A DNA stretch of 64,000 nt from an uncultured Bacteroidales bacterium. GTDB lineage: Bacteria > Bacteroidota > Bacteroidia > Bacteroidales > Paludibacteraceae. The notes below the pieces were generated by a model. The model did not search any database and had not been told where the DNA came from. It saw only the letters and a list, made by a program, of their open reading frames with translations. How positions within the stretch are numbered: the first letter of the stretch is position 1; each line of letters opens with the position of its first letter. The stretch lies in the NCBI GenBank assembly GCA_902779705.1, contig CACZCR010000003.1, positions 62,001-126,000 on the forward strand, written 5' to 3'. The translations under genes and the position numbers were made by a program. Of this stretch, positions 33,798 to 42,871 are shown one piece after another.

Positions 33798-35243
33798 ATG
33801 AAAAATTTAGAACCTAAAGGTTTGTGGAACAGTTTCTACAGCCTGACCCGGATTCCGCGTCCGAGCGGAAAAAAAGAAGCAGTATCGCAATTCTTAGTTG
33901 ACTACGGTAAGAGTCTCGGTTTGGAGACGATGCAAGACGAGATCGGCAATGTGCTGATTCGTAAACCCGCCAGTCCGGGTATGGAGAATCATCCGGGTGT
34001 TATCCTGCAGGGACACATGGATATGGTGCCTCAGAAGAACAGCGACAAGGTGTTTGATTTTGAGACCGATCCGATTGAGGCATATGTAGAAGACAATGGC
34101 GAATGGGTGACCGCTAACGGCACTACGCTGGGTGCAGATAACGGTATCGGCGTGGCTACCGCCATGGCTATTCTGGCCGACAAGAACGCTGTTCATCCAC
34201 CGCTGGAGGCTTTCTTTACTGTGGACGAAGAGACAGGTATGTATGGTGCGTTTGATTTGAAGGGTGGTTGGTTGCAGGGCAAGTATCTGTTGAACCTCGA
34301 CTCGGAGACAGAAGGAGAACTGTATGTAGGTTGTGCCGGCGGTGTGGACACAACGGCAGTGTTTGACTACGAGCCGGTTGAGACCGAAGAAGGTGATATC
34401 GCTCTACGTATAGCTATCAAGGGTTGCAAAGGTGGTCACTCTGGATGTGACATCAACCTGCAGCGTGCCAACGCCATCAAGCAGCTCTTCCGCGTACTCA
34501 AAGAAGCGGTGGTAAGCTACGAGGCTCGTCTGGCATCGGTAGAAGGCGGTTCGTTGCGCAATGCTATTCCGCGCGAGGCATCCGCAGTGATCACCATTCC
34601 GCAGGAGAACTACGACGATGTGACCGACATGGTAGCACGCTGGGAGGACCAGCTACTAAGCGAGTTTGAGGGCATAGAGCCCGACATGAAGCTGACAGTC
34701 GAAGAGGTAGAATGCCCCAAGCAGGAGATGCCGGAAGATGTACAAGACTTTCTAATTCACGCTATCACGCTTTGTCCGCACGGAGTATATCGGATGATTC
34801 CTGAGATGCCGGACATCGTAGAGACGAGCAACAATCTGGCTATGATTGAGACGAAAGAGGGCAAGGTAACGGCATACTGTCTGACACGCTCATCGGTAGA
34901 GAGCCGCAAAGAGGAACTGCAGTCGGTGATTGAGTCAGCCTTCTCGCTGGCGGGAGCAAAAGTGACATTCTCGGGTTCTTATCCGGGTTGGAAGCCCAAC
35001 TTCAAGAGCCCGTTGCTGGCCACAATGAAGAGCATCTATGAGCAGCAGTTTGGCAACGCGCCCCGCGTAGTGATTATCCATGCAGGCTTGGAGTGCGGAA
35101 TCATCGGTCGCAACTACCCGAACATGGAGATGATATCTTTTGGTCCGACCATCGAACATCCGCACAGCCCGGACGAGCGTGTGAACATAGCTACCGTACA
35201 GAAATTCTATCAGTATGTACTGGCTACGTTGAAGGCGCTGTAA
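33798..35243 (+). CDS. pepD: Aminoacyl-histidine dipeptidase (PepD-type, M20)
   Basis: A 481-residue M20 metallopeptidase that cleaves Xaa-His and other dipeptides in the cytosol. Metal and catalytic residues are visible: His73-x-Asp75 (QGHMDMVPQK), Asp114 (LGADNGIGVATAM), Glu144-Glu145 (TVDEETGMYGAFD), plus GGHSGCDINLQRANAI of the lid domain and AGLECGIIGRNYPNMEM near the C-terminus. It begins LEPKGLWNSFYSLTRIPRPS, as PepD does. It shares a unit with ansA and ends just before the terminator at 35272-35300. Confidence 0.95.
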   Translation: MKNLEPKGLWNSFYSLTRIPRPSGKKEAVSQFLVDYGKSLGLETMQDEIGNVLIRKPASPGMENHPGVILQGHMDMVPQKNSDKVFDFETDPIEAYVEDNGEWVTANGTTLGADNGIGVATAMAILADKNAVHPPLEAFFTVDEETGMYGAFDLKGGWLQGKYLLNLDSETEGELYVGCAGGVDTTAVFDYEPVETEEGDIALRIAIKGCKGGHSGCDINLQRANAIKQLFRVLKEAVVSYEARLASVEGGSLRNAIPREASAVITIPQENYDDVTDMVARWEDQLLSEFEGIEPDMKLTVEEVECPKQEMPEDVQDFLIHAITLCPHGVYRMIPEMPDIVETSNNLAMIETKEGKVTAYCLTRSSVESRKEELQSVIESAFSLAGAKVTFSGSYPGWKPNFKSPLLATMKSIYEQQFGNAPRVVIIHAGLECGIIGRNYPNMEMISFGPTIEHPHSPDERVNIATVQKFYQYVLATLKAL

Positions 35244-35271
35244 GAAGCGACCATTGATAGTTAGAAAAGAA

Positions 35272-35300
35272 TAGAGGTTCTCATTTGCTGAGAACCTCTA
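35272..35300. terminator. Bidirectional terminator between pepD and ctpA
   Basis: A perfect 12-bp stem TAGAGGTTCTCA / TGAGAACCTCTA with the 5-nt loop TTTGC. On the minus strand it is followed by a T-rich stretch (TTCTTTTC) and serves the typA-tig-mpl-ctpA unit; the ctpA stop codon (35281-35283) lies inside the hairpin. It can also stop plus-strand transcripts from pepD. Confidence 0.85.
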
Positions 35301-36894
35301 CTGCTTTCTTGGTAGTGTCATCGTCACGCTCTAAGAGCGGGAAGAATCCCTGATCACCTAATATATTACGCACGACGTACGCGTTGATAAGGCGCTCGAT
35401 AAGCGGACGCGACTTGGCTACTTGTGCCTCTTCGGGTTTCATATCCTTGGAGCGGCAGAAGGCCACGAACTCAGGATACCAGTTGGCTTGAAGGAGATGA
35501 CGCTCCATGTCTTGCCACGACGTTATCTTTTTGAGTTCCTTACGATGCTTGTCGGTATATTTGTATGCAAACTGGTAGGTGTATGCCAAATTAATAGCCT
35601 CGTTGGAGAATGGCGTATAGAGCGAAGTGTCACGTCCTACAAAATAGTCGGGCATGATACCTCCGCCGCCATGAACGACACGTCCTTGTTTGGTATAGTA
35701 GGTAGTCGTGTCCTGATGAATGCTATCAGCTGAATACTGCTCTCCGTGCTCAAAGCGCTCGTAGAACGACTTCTGGTAGCTCTCTGCTTCGCCCATAGTG
35801 TAGGGTTTTTGAATGCAACGACCGGATGGCGTATAATAGCGTGCGACTGTCATACGCACAGCTGAGCCATCGTCAAAGGGGAGCTGTTGTTGTACGAGTC
35901 CTTTACCGAACGAGCGGCGTCCGATGATCTGCGCGCGGTCATTATCCTGCATAGCGCCGGCGAAGATCTCGCTTGCGGAAGCAGAGAAATCGTCGATAAG
36001 CACCACGATAGGCGTGCTCTGGAAACGTCCGAGTCCATTGGCTTTGGCTTCGTAGCGAGGATATTTGCGTCCCTCAGCATAGACAATCATATCACCACGG
36101 CTAAGAAACTCGTTAGCCATTTTGATAGCTTGTTCCATGTATCCGCCGGAGTTCTCGCGCAGGTCGATGATATAACGGTCGGCACCCTGTTCGCGCAACT
36201 CTGAAAGCGCGGTAATAAACTCGCGATACGTATTCTCTGCAAACTTGTTAACTCGCACAAAACCAATGGTATGCTTGCCGGACTGGATGGTAAACTTGGC
36301 ATCGACAGAGGTGACAGGGATGTCTCCGCGTACGACGGTGTAATGCAACAGTTTGGCCGTGCCGGCACGCTTGATGCCCAGTTTGACCTTGGTGCCCTTT
36401 TCGCCACGCAGGGTATGCATTACTTTCTCGTTGTTGATCTTCTTGCCTACGAAGACTGAGTCATCGACCGTAACAATCTTGTCACCGGCCAGTATACCCA
36501 CTCCTTCGCAAGGTCCTCCGGCTATGACAGCGATGATAGCGACCGTGTCTTGTTGGATACTGAACTGCACACCAATGCCTGAGAACGAGCCCGACAACTC
36601 CGAGTTGACCATCTCGAGATCTTCCTTGGGGATGTACGCAGAATGCGGATCCAACTTCTGGACGATATCGCGCATGATATCCTCGGTGATACTGTCGGTA
36701 TTGATTTCATCCACATACCCCTGTCGCATCATATCGATGAGTTGGTCCACCTTAGAGGAGTTTTGACTGTATATCTGTCCGTTACGGATAAAGAAACGTT
36801 GCTGCGCTGTAGCAGTATTGCTTAGCGCATGTCCCACCATAAAGCCTACCAAAAGGCAGATAACGGTAACTGTAGGAAGAATGTACTTTTTCAT
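35281..36894 (-). CDS. S41 carboxy-terminal processing peptidase
   Basis: CtpA/Prc-type serine protease, exported. The 537-residue protein has an N-terminal signal anchor (MKKYILPTVTVICLLVGFMV), a PDZ domain (about 100-180, GIGVQFSIQQDTVAIIAVIA), and the S41 domain with Ser306 (DFSASASEIFAGAM) and Lys331 (GRRSFGKGLVQ), spaced 25 residues as in Tsp. A 150-residue C-terminal region follows. Its last three codons lie in the terminator hairpin. It is 2 bp downstream of the dCMP deaminase gene. The physiological substrate is unknown. Confidence 0.94.
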   Translation of the reverse strand: MKKYILPTVTVICLLVGFMVGHALSNTATAQQRFFIRNGQIYSQNSSKVDQLIDMMRQGYVDEINTDSITEDIMRDIVQKLDPHSAYIPKEDLEMVNSELSGSFSGIGVQFSIQQDTVAIIAVIAGGPCEGVGILAGDKIVTVDDSVFVGKKINNEKVMHTLRGEKGTKVKLGIKRAGTAKLLHYTVVRGDIPVTSVDAKFTIQSGKHTIGFVRVNKFAENTYREFITALSELREQGADRYIIDLRENSGGYMEQAIKMANEFLSRGDMIVYAEGRKYPRYEAKANGLGRFQSTPIVVLIDDFSASASEIFAGAMQDNDRAQIIGRRSFGKGLVQQQLPFDDGSAVRMTVARYYTPSGRCIQKPYTMGEAESYQKSFYERFEHGEQYSADSIHQDTTTYYTKQGRVVHGGGGIMPDYFVGRDTSLYTPFSNEAINLAYTYQFAYKYTDKHRKELKKITSWQDMERHLLQANWYPEFVAFCRSKDMKPEEAQVAKSRPLIERLINAYVVRNILGDQGFFPLLERDDDTTKKAVEVLSK

Positions 36895-36896
36895 TG

Positions 36897-37331
36897 TTAT
36901 TTATCGTTGAGCGTTTGGTCACTGAGCAGTTCGACCTCTATACCGGCTCGTTTGAGCAGTTCTACTCCGTCCATAAGGCGGTACTCTTCGCCATAGACAA
37001 CTCGTTTGATGCCCGACTGGATGATCAACTTAGAGCACTCCAGGCACGGCGAGGCCGTAACATAGAGCGTAGCGCCGGCAGATGAGTTGTTGGAGCGTGC
37101 CACTTTGGTCAGTGCATTGGCCTCGGCATGGAGCACATAGGGTTTTGATACATTGTTTTCGTCCTCGCATATGTTCTCAAACCCGGAAGGTGTGCCGTTG
37201 TACCCGTCGGAGATGATCATCTGGTCTTTGACCAGCAGCGCCCCCACTTTGCGTCGTACGCAGTAGCTGTTCTCCGCCCAAGTACGTGCCATACGCATGT
37301 ACAGATAGTCGCGTTTTTGTTGTTTATCCAT
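36897..37331 (-). CDS. dCMP deaminase family protein
   Basis: The 144-residue zinc deaminase carries HAEANALTKV (His ligand and catalytic Glu) and PCLECSKLIIQSGIKRVVYG (two Cys ligands). Early residues MDKQQKRDYLYMRMARTWAE match dCMP deaminases, which make dUMP for thymidylate synthesis; the ComEB name is used for the same family. I use ATG 37329-37331, which overlaps the mpl stop by 8 bp; an ATG six codons upstream is less likely. Confidence 0.93.
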   Translation of the reverse strand: MDKQQKRDYLYMRMARTWAENSYCVRRKVGALLVKDQMIISDGYNGTPSGFENICEDENNVSKPYVLHAEANALTKVARSNNSSAGATLYVTASPCLECSKLIIQSGIKRVVYGEEYRLMDGVELLKRAGIEVELLSDQTLNDK

Positions 37332-38646
37332 GAAGTAATTGCTTTGCAAATTCTTTAATGTTGACTCCGTCGAACGTGCCGCTACTCATCATTAGCAGGG
37401 CAGTGTTATCGTACTCCAATTCTTTGAGCCGTGCTTGCAGCGCTTCGCTCTCGGTAAATACCTCTACATTTTTCGTGCCAAAAGCTTTGCGCACATCTTC
37501 CGAGGTAATGGGTGTCAGGCGTTTATGCTCGATCACCTTGGGGTTGAAATAGACGTAAGCGATATCGGCTTCCTTCATGCAATCTTTGTATTGCGGTAGG
37601 AAATCCACCATGAGGCTGCTGAAGGTATGGAGTTCCATGCAGGCGATGAGTTTCTTCTCCGGGTAACGTTCCCGTACGGCATTGATAGTCGCTTTCAGTT
37701 TGGAAGGGCTGTGCGCAAAATCTTTGTATGCCACACTAGTGTCGGTCTGGCATATTTTCTCCAAGCGGTTGCTTGCACCAGTGAAAGTGCTTATCTCACG
37801 ATAGTAGTCATCTGGAGCGATACCTATAGAGTGGCATGCCAGCATAGCGGCTTGGAGATTCTGCATGTTATGTTTGCCAAACACCTGCATGGGGACATCG
37901 CCTTGATACGCATTGTAGGGGATGCAAATGATATCCTTGCGTGCTTGGGCTGCAATCGATTGCAGATTAGGGTCTCCGTCGAAATAAATAAAGCTGCCAT
38001 TGGGTTCGAAGCTATCGACAAATTGACGGAAAGTATCAACATATTTGTCGAAAGTAGGGAATACATTGATATGATCCCAAGCTATACCTGTCAAGATAGC
38101 CACATGGGGATGGTACCATAGGAATTTTGAACGCAGATCCAGCGGACTAGTGAGATACTCGTCACCCTCAAATACAGCATACTTGGCGGTGTCAGACAAT
38201 CGAACCATTCGTTCAAAGCCATCTATTTGGGCACCCACCATATAGTCAGCCTCTATGCCCATGCGATTGAGCACATAGAGGATCATGGCTGTAGTGGTGG
38301 TTTTGCCATGACTACCTCCAACGACAATACGTATCTTGTCACGCGTCTGCTCGTAGAGGTACTCAGGGAAGGAGTAGATCTTGAGTCCCAGTTCGCGAGC
38401 ACGCACCAGTTCCGGATTGTCCTCTCTGGCATGCATACCAAGAATGATGGCATCGATATCCGGTGTTATACGCTCTGGATGCCATCCCATCCGGTCAGGC
38501 AGTAGTCCTGCTTGACGCAAATGAGTGAGTGCAGGATCGAATATCTCGTCGTCCGATCCTGTCACCACGTATCCTTGTTTGGAGGCTACCGCCATGGCCA
38601 AGTTGTGCATGGCAGCTCCTCCGATGGCTATGAAGTGGATTCTCAT
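37324..38646 (-). CDS. mpl: UDP-MurNAc:L-Ala-gamma-D-Glu-meso-DAP ligase (murein peptide ligase)
   Basis: Mpl reattaches recycled murein tripeptide to UDP-MurNAc. The 440-residue Mur-ligase-type protein has the N-terminal Rossmann loop HFIAIGGAAMHNLAMAV, GSDDEIFDP, the ATP loop GGSHGKTTTTAMI, and GTFDGVNI near the end. HFIAIGG-x-x-MHNLA and TGSDDEIFDP are diagnostic for Mpl versus MurC. I use ATG 38644-38646, 1 bp after the tig stop; an ATG three codons upstream overlaps tig. Confidence 0.94.
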   Translation of the reverse strand: MRIHFIAIGGAAMHNLAMAVASKQGYVVTGSDDEIFDPALTHLRQAGLLPDRMGWHPERITPDIDAIILGMHAREDNPELVRARELGLKIYSFPEYLYEQTRDKIRIVVGGSHGKTTTTAMILYVLNRMGIEADYMVGAQIDGFERMVRLSDTAKYAVFEGDEYLTSPLDLRSKFLWYHPHVAILTGIAWDHINVFPTFDKYVDTFRQFVDSFEPNGSFIYFDGDPNLQSIAAQARKDIICIPYNAYQGDVPMQVFGKHNMQNLQAAMLACHSIGIAPDDYYREISTFTGASNRLEKICQTDTSVAYKDFAHSPSKLKATINAVRERYPEKKLIACMELHTFSSLMVDFLPQYKDCMKEADIAYVYFNPKVIEHKRLTPITSEDVRKAFGTKNVEVFTESEALQARLKELEYDNTALLMMSSGTFDGVNIKEFAKQLLHG

Positions 38647-38647
38647 A

Positions 38648-39982
38648 TTACGCAAACAGTTTGCCGAAGTCCTCGTGGGAGATGGTTTTGTCTTCGATTT
38701 TAGCAGCGCCCTGTACAGCCTCGTAAATCTTGTTCTCTGCTACGCGCTCAACGATGCCACGAAGTTGATCTTCTTTCTTGAGCATGTCTTGTGCAAAGTT
38801 CTCAAGATACTTGTCATCCACATGCATCAAGCCGTACTGCATAAACTGCATGCGTGCCACTTCTTTGGCATATGCCTCTACGTCTTCTTTCTCAATCTTG
38901 ATGTCGTAAGCCTTCATCAGTTGGTCTTTAGCCAACTGCCATTTGAGTTGCTCGAGCATAGCGGGGAACTCTTTGTCGAGTTGCTCAGCCGTCATCTTAT
39001 CGTCTGTGTTGAGCACCCAACGCTTAAGGAAGTCTTCCGGGAAAGCCACTTTCTCCATCTTCTTCATGATAGCTTCTTTGGCATCCAAACCAAATTTGTA
39101 CTTGGAGTCCTCAGCCATATTCTGCTCGATCTCTGCTTTGACGCGTGCGCGGAACTCAACCTCGTCTTTAGGAGCGTTCTCACCGTATACTTTAGCGAAC
39201 AGTTCGCCGTCAATCTTAGCAGCCTGATGGCGAGTAACAGACTGGATCTCGAAGGTGAAATCAGACTCAAGTCCAGCTGCTTGCTCCTTAGTAATAGAAA
39301 GCATCGAGCTTACCTCTACCTCGCTACCGTACGCTTTCATCGGGTTGAAGGTGATGATATCGCCTTTTTTAGCTTTAGCAAACAATTTCTGCTGTTTTTT
39401 ATCCTTCATATACTGCGGGTTGAGGATAGCATTCTCTTTAACGATACCTTCCTCTTTCTGCTCGGTAAGCAGACCGCGGAGTACGTCGCCTTCTTTGACG
39501 TCGTCCACCTCAACATACTCGCCAAAACGCTCGGCATAGCTTTGTACTTGTTTGTCCACCATTTCGTCGGTGACCTCAATGGTATAGCGGGTGAGTTTGT
39601 TTTTACCATTCAGTTTGGCATCAAACTCCGGTGCCACAGCGATGTCGAAAGCGAAAGTGAACGTATCCTCGTTGTCAAGGTCGATGTTCTTGGTCAACTC
39701 GTTGTTAGGCATCGGATCACCCAGCACATGAAGATCATTGTCTTCGATATGCTTTTGCAGGTTCTCTCCTACGAGGCGGTTGAGTACATCTGCCAATACG
39801 CCTTTACCATACATTTTTTTGACCAGTCCGACCGGTACCATGCCAGGACGGAAACCGGGGATTTGTGCTTTTTGGCGAATTTTCTTTAGCTCTTGTTGAA
39901 CTGCTTCTTGATAGTCTGTCGGCTCAATAGTCAGGCTGAGCACAGCGGTGAGATCCTTGATCTCTGATTGATTGATTTGCAT
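38648..39982 (-). CDS. tig: Trigger factor
   Basis: Ribosome-bound chaperone that docks on L23. The 444-residue protein has the N-terminal ribosome-binding domain (GFRPGMVPVGLVKKMYGKGV, the Bacteroidota form of the GFRxGKxP signature), a degenerate PPIase domain around 150-245, and a helical C-terminal domain ending DKTISHEDFGKLFA. In many bacteria tig is next to clpP-clpX; here it lies 25 kb away, between typA and mpl, while clpP-clpX are at the right edge. Confidence 0.95.
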   Translation of the reverse strand: MQINQSEIKDLTAVLSLTIEPTDYQEAVQQELKKIRQKAQIPGFRPGMVPVGLVKKMYGKGVLADVLNRLVGENLQKHIEDNDLHVLGDPMPNNELTKNIDLDNEDTFTFAFDIAVAPEFDAKLNGKNKLTRYTIEVTDEMVDKQVQSYAERFGEYVEVDDVKEGDVLRGLLTEQKEEGIVKENAILNPQYMKDKKQQKLFAKAKKGDIITFNPMKAYGSEVEVSSMLSITKEQAAGLESDFTFEIQSVTRHQAAKIDGELFAKVYGENAPKDEVEFRARVKAEIEQNMAEDSKYKFGLDAKEAIMKKMEKVAFPEDFLKRWVLNTDDKMTAEQLDKEFPAMLEQLKWQLAKDQLMKAYDIKIEKEDVEAYAKEVARMQFMQYGLMHVDDKYLENFAQDMLKKEDQLRGIVERVAENKIYEAVQGAAKIEDKTISHEDFGKLFA

Positions 39983-40015
39983 AATGTTATTTTGTTTTTT
40001 AATCGTTTTTTCTTA

Positions 40016-41815
40016 TTAAACTCGACCTGCGCGTTTGCGCTCCAGCTCGTCGAGTATGATCTTACGAATACGCATCGACTGCGGCGTTACCTCTACATAC
40101 TCATCCTCCTTGATATACTCCAGTGCCTCTTCCAAGCTCATCCGTATCGGCGGCGGGAGGCAAGCTTTCTCATCGGACGATTTGGTACGCATATTGGTCA
40201 GTTTTTTGGACTTGGTGACATTGATAACGATATCGCCTTCTTTGGCATTCTCGCCCACCACTTGTCCGGCATATACCTCCTCTTGCGGATCGATAAAGAA
40301 CTTACCACGGTCTTGCAGTTTATCCAATGCATAAGCATAAGCCGTGCCGGCTTCCATGGCGATGAGCGAACCGTTGTTGCGTTTAACGATCTCGCCTTTC
40401 CACGGTTGGTACTCGAGGAAACGGTGCGCCATGATAGCTTCGCCAGCGGAGACATTCATTACGTAGGTACGCATACCCATGATACCGCGGGAGGGAATGG
40501 TGAACTCGAGGTGTACACGATCGTTGACCATCTCCATCTTGGTCATCTCACCTTTGTGGGTAGAAACGAATTCGATGATCTTGCCCGAGCACTCTTCCGG
40601 TGTGTTGACCGTAAGGCTCTCGACGGGTTCGCATTTGACGCCGTCTATCTCTTTGACGATCACTTGCGGTTGACCGACTTGTAGCTCGTAGCCTTCGCGA
40701 CGCATGGTCTCGATTAATACAGATAAGTGTAGCACACCACGACCGTAGACACGCCAAGACGATTCTTCTGCGCCTTTCTCTACGCGCAACGCAAGGTTCT
40801 TCTCCAGTTCTTTGTTGAGTCGCTCTTGTATATGGCGGCTGGTAACGAACTTACCTTCTTTGCCGAAGAACGGGCTATCGTTGATACAGAAGGTCATTGA
40901 CATTGTAGGCTCGTCGATAGCGATTGGTTTGAGAGCCTCGGGTTCTACTGCATCGCAAACGGTATCGCCGATTTCGAAACCGTCAATACCGATCATGGCG
41001 CAGATATCACCGTTGCGTACCACGTTGGTTTTAACGTGTCCCATGCCAGAGAATGTGTGCAGTTCCTTGATCTTGGTTTTAACCATCGTCCCATCTTTCT
41101 TAGCCAATGTCACTGTCTGTCCATCTTTGAACTCACCACGATGCACACGGCCGATAGCAATACGTCCCACATAGGGGCTATAGTCCAGGCTCGTCACGAG
41201 CATCTGCGGCGTACCTTCGTTCTCTTTAGGTGCGGGGATATATTGGATGATGGCGTCCATCAAGTCTGTGAGATCCGTTGTGGGTTTGCGCCAGTCGGTG
41301 GACATCCATCCTTGCTTAGCCGAGCCATACAGCGTCTGGAAATCGAGTTGGTCATCCGTTGCGTTGAGGTTACACATCAGATCGAAGACCTCTTCTTGCA
41401 CCTCGTCGGGGCGACAGTTGAGTTTGTCGACCTTGTTGATCACCACGATCGGCTTCAGTCCCAGTTCTAACGCCTTCTGCAGCACAAAGCGTGTCTGCGG
41501 CATTGCACCTTCAAAAGCATCCACCAAGAGCAATACGCCGTCTGCCATGTTCAGCACACGCTCTACTTCGCCTCCGAAATCCGCGTGACCCGGAGTATCA
41601 ATAATGTTGATTTTAGTCCCTTTGTAGTCGATTGCCACATTCTTGGCGAGAATCGTTATTCCACGTTCACGCTCCAAGTCATTGTTGTCTAAGATCAACT
41701 CACCTTTGTTCTCATTCTCGCGAAACAAGTTCGCGGTGTACAGCATTTTATCGACCAGGGTCGTTTTCCCATGATCGACGTGTGCAATAATAGCTATATT
41801 TCGTATATTCTGCAT
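40016..41815 (-). CDS. typA: Ribosome-associated GTPase TypA/BipA
   Basis: An EF-G-like GTPase that helps 50S assembly under stress. The 599-residue protein has IIAHVDHGKTTLVDKML (G1), ERERGITILAKN (G2), DTPGHADFGGEVERVL (G3), NKVDKLNCRPDEV (G4), and the TypA-specific C-terminus with TKSKKLTNMRTKSSDEK. It is the first gene of the unit typA-tig-mpl-dCMP deaminase-ctpA, driven by the promoter at 41878-41909. Confidence 0.97.
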   Translation of the reverse strand: MQNIRNIAIIAHVDHGKTTLVDKMLYTANLFRENENKGELILDNNDLERERGITILAKNVAIDYKGTKINIIDTPGHADFGGEVERVLNMADGVLLLVDAFEGAMPQTRFVLQKALELGLKPIVVINKVDKLNCRPDEVQEEVFDLMCNLNATDDQLDFQTLYGSAKQGWMSTDWRKPTTDLTDLMDAIIQYIPAPKENEGTPQMLVTSLDYSPYVGRIAIGRVHRGEFKDGQTVTLAKKDGTMVKTKIKELHTFSGMGHVKTNVVRNGDICAMIGIDGFEIGDTVCDAVEPEALKPIAIDEPTMSMTFCINDSPFFGKEGKFVTSRHIQERLNKELEKNLALRVEKGAEESSWRVYGRGVLHLSVLIETMRREGYELQVGQPQVIVKEIDGVKCEPVESLTVNTPEECSGKIIEFVSTHKGEMTKMEMVNDRVHLEFTIPSRGIMGMRTYVMNVSAGEAIMAHRFLEYQPWKGEIVKRNNGSLIAMEAGTAYAYALDKLQDRGKFFIDPQEEVYAGQVVGENAKEGDIVINVTKSKKLTNMRTKSSDEKACLPPPIRMSLEEALEYIKEDEYVEVTPQSMRIRKIILDELERKRAGRV

Positions 41816-41877
41816 AATTCTTTAATCTTCTCGTGGCCGCGCGTACCGATATGCGCACACTCACGCAAATTAGTCCG

Positions 41878-41909
41878 CAAAGGTAAGAAAAAATGCGCAC
41901 ATGTGCAAA
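41878..41909 (-). promoter_or_regulatory. typA promoter
   Basis: TTTG (41906-41909), 20 nt, TACCTTTG (41878-41885) on the minus strand. The -33 box is part of TTTGCACATGTGC, which contains the palindrome GCACATGTGC (41897-41906). The leader to the typA ATG is about 60 nt. Confidence 0.85.
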
Positions 41910-41953
41910 TTTTTTTTACTTTTGCAGCTAAAAAGGCTTACTTTACCCTGAAA

Positions 41954-42865
41954 TTACGCGAAAATGATCGTAGGAACGATATAGATTGCTATAAGTACTC
42001 CCCAGTACAGAAGGAAGACGATACTGCGGTGTACAGAGTCTTTTTGGCGGAAGAAGACTGTTCCTAAGCCTGTGAGTAATGCTAGTGCAACGGGAACTAC
42101 CATAAGCGGCAATGTAGGATAGACACACATCGCCATCAATGGTAGGTAAAAGAGGGAGAAAAGCATCAAAACAGTACGTTGTCGGATACTGTCCCGCTCG
42201 GTGCGTATCACCGCAAAGATGAAGAAATATACGCCCACTCCGGTCAAGAAAACGGGCATTAGCCATTCCTCAGGATCCATCACTTCAAATATCCAGTCTC
42301 GCTCCAGGATTGTAGCGTAGGGATTGTTCATCCAGCCCAGCCAGATTGCCAGTACTATATATATAGCAAACGTTCCTATGGCTATGAATGTAGCCAGCAG
42401 TGTACGGAAGCTGAACGAAGAGAGCATCATATAGGCAATCCAGATGAACAACGTGAGCCAGATCAGGTCCGGTATCACGAGCGAAGAGAGCAAGACTAAG
42501 AGAGTGGATGTGAAGGCATCGCGTGTGGAATCTTTTTGACGGAATCCACGGTAGAGGAGAGAAAACAACCCTATCAGCACACAGACTACCATTTGGCATT
42601 TCCAATGCGTGTGTAGCGCCGGGAATACCGCTGTAGTACCCATATATAGCACAGCAGGAAGATAGTCCAGATCATGTAGTATAGCGGCACGTTGGAAGAA
42701 TGTCACTAATGATATGGCTGCTATACCGGCAAACATAAACGTCAACATCACTTGACCGGGAGGCTGTGCTCCAAGAGAGAATAGCCACGGCAAACACTCC
42801 CCTACCAACAACAAGATAGTCATTGGTAGGGAGATGTGTGTTATATGTTTAAGCCATTGTAGCAC
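41954..42865 (-). CDS. Polytopic membrane protein of unknown function
   Basis: A 303-residue protein made mostly of hydrophobic helices (about nine or ten, for example ITHISLPMTILLLVGECLPW, MLTFMFAGIAAISLVTFF, SLVIPDLIWLTLFIWIAYMM, IAIGTFAIYIVLAIWLGW). Loops carry RGFRQKDSTRD and RTERDSIRQR. I do not recognise a transporter or enzyme motif. Proteins of this size and form occur in Bacteroidota with no assigned role. It is the last gene of the ileS unit, 6 bp after the Dcp gene. Confidence 0.75.
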   Translation of the reverse strand: MLQWLKHITHISLPMTILLLVGECLPWLFSLGAQPPGQVMLTFMFAGIAAISLVTFFQRAAILHDLDYLPAVLYMGTTAVFPALHTHWKCQMVVCVLIGLFSLLYRGFRQKDSTRDAFTSTLLVLLSSLVIPDLIWLTLFIWIAYMMLSSFSFRTLLATFIAIGTFAIYIVLAIWLGWMNNPYATILERDWIFEVMDPEEWLMPVFLTGVGVYFFIFAVIRTERDSIRQRTVLMLFSLFYLPLMAMCVYPTLPLMVVPVALALLTGLGTVFFRQKDSVHRSIVFLLYWGVLIAIYIVPTIIFA

Positions 42866-42871
42866 AGGTTT

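Noticed and set aside
38525..39889. A 454-codon plus-strand frame opposite tig
   Set aside because: Antisense to trigger factor; the Phe/Leu-rich product only mimics a membrane protein because it mirrors Lys/Glu-rich codons.
41917..41924. TACTTTTG on the plus strand as a -7 box opposite the typA promoter
   Set aside because: No TTTG lies 20 nt upstream and no plus-strand gene follows.
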